The position numbers and the translations under genes were made by a program. From Methanosarcinaceae archaeon (GTDB lineage Archaea > Halobacteriota > Methanosarcinia > Methanosarcinales > Methanosarcinaceae): a DNA stretch of 61,994 nucleotides. The notes beneath the pieces were generated by a model, which was given only the letters and a program-made list of their open reading frames with translations, was not told the origin of the DNA and made no database searches. Where the stretch lies: positions 1 through 61,994 of the forward strand of contig JAIPUR010000013.1 in assembly GCA_020055655.1 (NCBI GenBank). Direction: 5' to 3'. Position 1 is the first letter of the stretch, and every line of letters begins with the position of its first letter. Of this stretch, positions 61,107 to 61,994 are shown one piece after another.

Positions 61107-61676
61107 TCAACCTTTCCTGAAATCTTTTCCACATTCCCATACCTTTCCTGCATACTCGCCTATGGTCCAGTACCTATTGTCGGTCATAGTAAAGACAAGT
61201 GGTTCCATCTTCACCACATCCGGCTTGTCATCTGTCATGTACTGCTCTTCGGAATAGGCACCCGCTATTTCACCTATAAATAAATAATTCGTCGGGAATT
61301 CCAGTGTCTTCACAAGTTTGCACTCAAGATTCAGCGGGCATTCAGCTATCATGGGTGCGGTATCAAGTTCGCCATAAAATACATCAAAAAGACCCGATTT
61401 ATCTACATTTGCCCCTGATACGAACCCACAGTAATCAGTTACCTCCATCATCTCCTTGCTCGGGAAATTCACACTGAAGCTCTTGTTCTTATTAATCCCT
61501 TTAGGCGTATAATGGCATTTTGCTATACTAATGCCTATCAATGGAGGAGTTGAGTTGACACGACTTATAAAGCCAACAGTCATGAAATTGACTTTTCCTT
61601 TTACATGTGTACCAACAATGGTCGTGGCCATAGGGTAAACGAACACGTTGTTTCCGATATTTATTTTTTCTCCCAT
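61107..61676 (-). CDS. Flavin reductase-like FMN-binding protein
   Basis: 189 residues of the flavin reductase-like split-barrel family, common in methanogens: an opening strand FVYPMATTIVGTHVKGKVNF, FISRVNSTPPLIGISIAK, then FSVNFPSKEMMEVTDYCGFVSG, the flavin-binding block, and NYLFIGEIAGAYSEE. It probably binds FMN and transfers electrons or reduces a small substrate; the partner is unknown. Start ATG at 61676. Convergent with the DUF434 gene, with about 190 bases between its stop and that gene's terminator. Confidence 0.82.
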   Translation of the reverse strand: MGEKINIGNNVFVYPMATTIVGTHVKGKVNFMTVGFISRVNSTPPLIGISIAKCHYTPKGINKNKSFSVNFPSKEMMEVTDYCGFVSGANVDKSGLFDVFYGELDTAPMIAECPLNLECKLVKTLEFPTNYLFIGEIAGAYSEEQYMTDDKPDVVKMEPLVFTMTDNRYWTIGEYAGKVWECGKDFRKG

Positions 61677-61829
61677 AATGATTCCCCATATTATATGCGC
61701 ATTCCTTCGCTATATAGGATTCGATACGATTTCCTGGAAAGTATTCCACGTAGCACGTAGCGCAAGGGACCGGATAGTTAATCTTAAAGGAGAAGTGTCC
61801 TGAAAACAGATGCGATAAAATGCGATGTA

Positions 61830-61994
61830 ATGCATATAATAGAATTTCTTTGTGATGATCTTGAAAGTAGTCAATCAGTTAAAAAATACAAAGAAACAAG
61901 AAAAATTTGTGAATGGTTTAAAAATGAACTCATGACTAGCATTAACAAAGAAACCAATGTTATGAGACGTATATTCAATTATTTTCTTCACTGC
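61830..61994 (+). CDS. Open reading frame cut by the window end
   Basis: A frame open from ATG at 61830 to the window edge, 55 codons, starting MHIIEFLCDDLESSQSVKKY and rich in Lys, Glu and Cys. Upstream in the same frame a CTG at 61800 lies close to an SD-like AAAGGAG, so the true start might be earlier. I recognise no family in this stretch. Confidence 0.35.
   Translation, partial: MHIIEFLCDDLESSQSVKKYKETRKICEWFKNELMTSINKETNVMRRIFNYFLHC

Noticed and set aside
61730-61800. Tandem CACGTAG repeat near 61749
   Set aside because: Two short adjacent copies only; likely chance.

Overview
The window comes from a methylotrophic methanogenic archaeon of the Methanosarcinaceae (a Methanolobus- or Methanococcoides-like organism is my inference). 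It carries methyltransferases for tri-, di- and monomethylamine, each interrupted by one in-frame amber codon. It also carries the pyrrolysine system that reads those codons: tRNA-Pyl (pylT), pylS, pylB, pylC and pylD. TATA boxes, frequent Shine-Dalgarno (SD) sites, low GC content and methanogen-type PAS/GAF sensors agree with this.

Region 1 (1-23.9 kb) is the methylamine/pyrrolysine island. On the minus strand lie mttB-mttC, a permease unit (mttP, a winged-helix-like protein and a 49-residue membrane peptide), mtbC-mtbB and the start of a second mtmC. After a kinase-less PAS/GAF sensor come pylT, two tandem hydantoinase/oxoprolinase-like ATPases and mtmC-mtmB. On the plus strand follow pylS-pylB-pylC-pylD and ramA, the reductive activator of the corrinoid proteins, then a truncated second ramA. 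Methyl groups pass from the amine to MttB/MtbB/MtmB, then to MttC/MtbC/MtmC, then to coenzyme M through a methyltransferase that is not in the window. RamA returns oxidised corrinoid to Co(I). A short reading frame with an in-frame amber codon ends inside pylS and covers the pylS ribosome-binding site. It is a candidate pyrrolysine-sensing leader and the most interesting thing I see.

Region 2 (23.9-31.7 kb) is a decaying defence island. It holds brxB and a 3'-truncated brxC of a BREX phage-resistance system, a TPR protein with a 21-residue poly-asparagine tract, a frameshifted coiled-coil ATPase and a fragment with an in-frame amber codon. The brxC truncation abuts the ramA truncation directly, as if one deletion fused the two loci.

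Region 3 (32-53.5 kb) is metabolic. It has an amino acid permease, a DsrE-like protein, three AMP-forming acyl/aryl-CoA ligases, two hotdog thioesterases, two XRE-cupin regulators next to ligases, a 2-oxoacid:ferredoxin oxidoreductase (delta, alpha and fused beta-gamma), malic enzyme, a JAMM protease, a DUF92 membrane protein, a thioredoxin-like protein, a NudC-like Nudix hydrolase, a secreted DUF2341 protein and a frameshifted AAA ATPase. The ligase/oxidoreductase set suggests activation of organic acids and their reductive carboxylation to 2-oxoacids.

Region 4 (53.5-62 kb) has a large GAF/PAS histidine kinase, an Hsp20-like protein, diaminopimelate decarboxylase, two flavoproteins, a DUF434 protein and an open reading frame cut by the window end. 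No transposase, rRNA or CRISPR array was seen.
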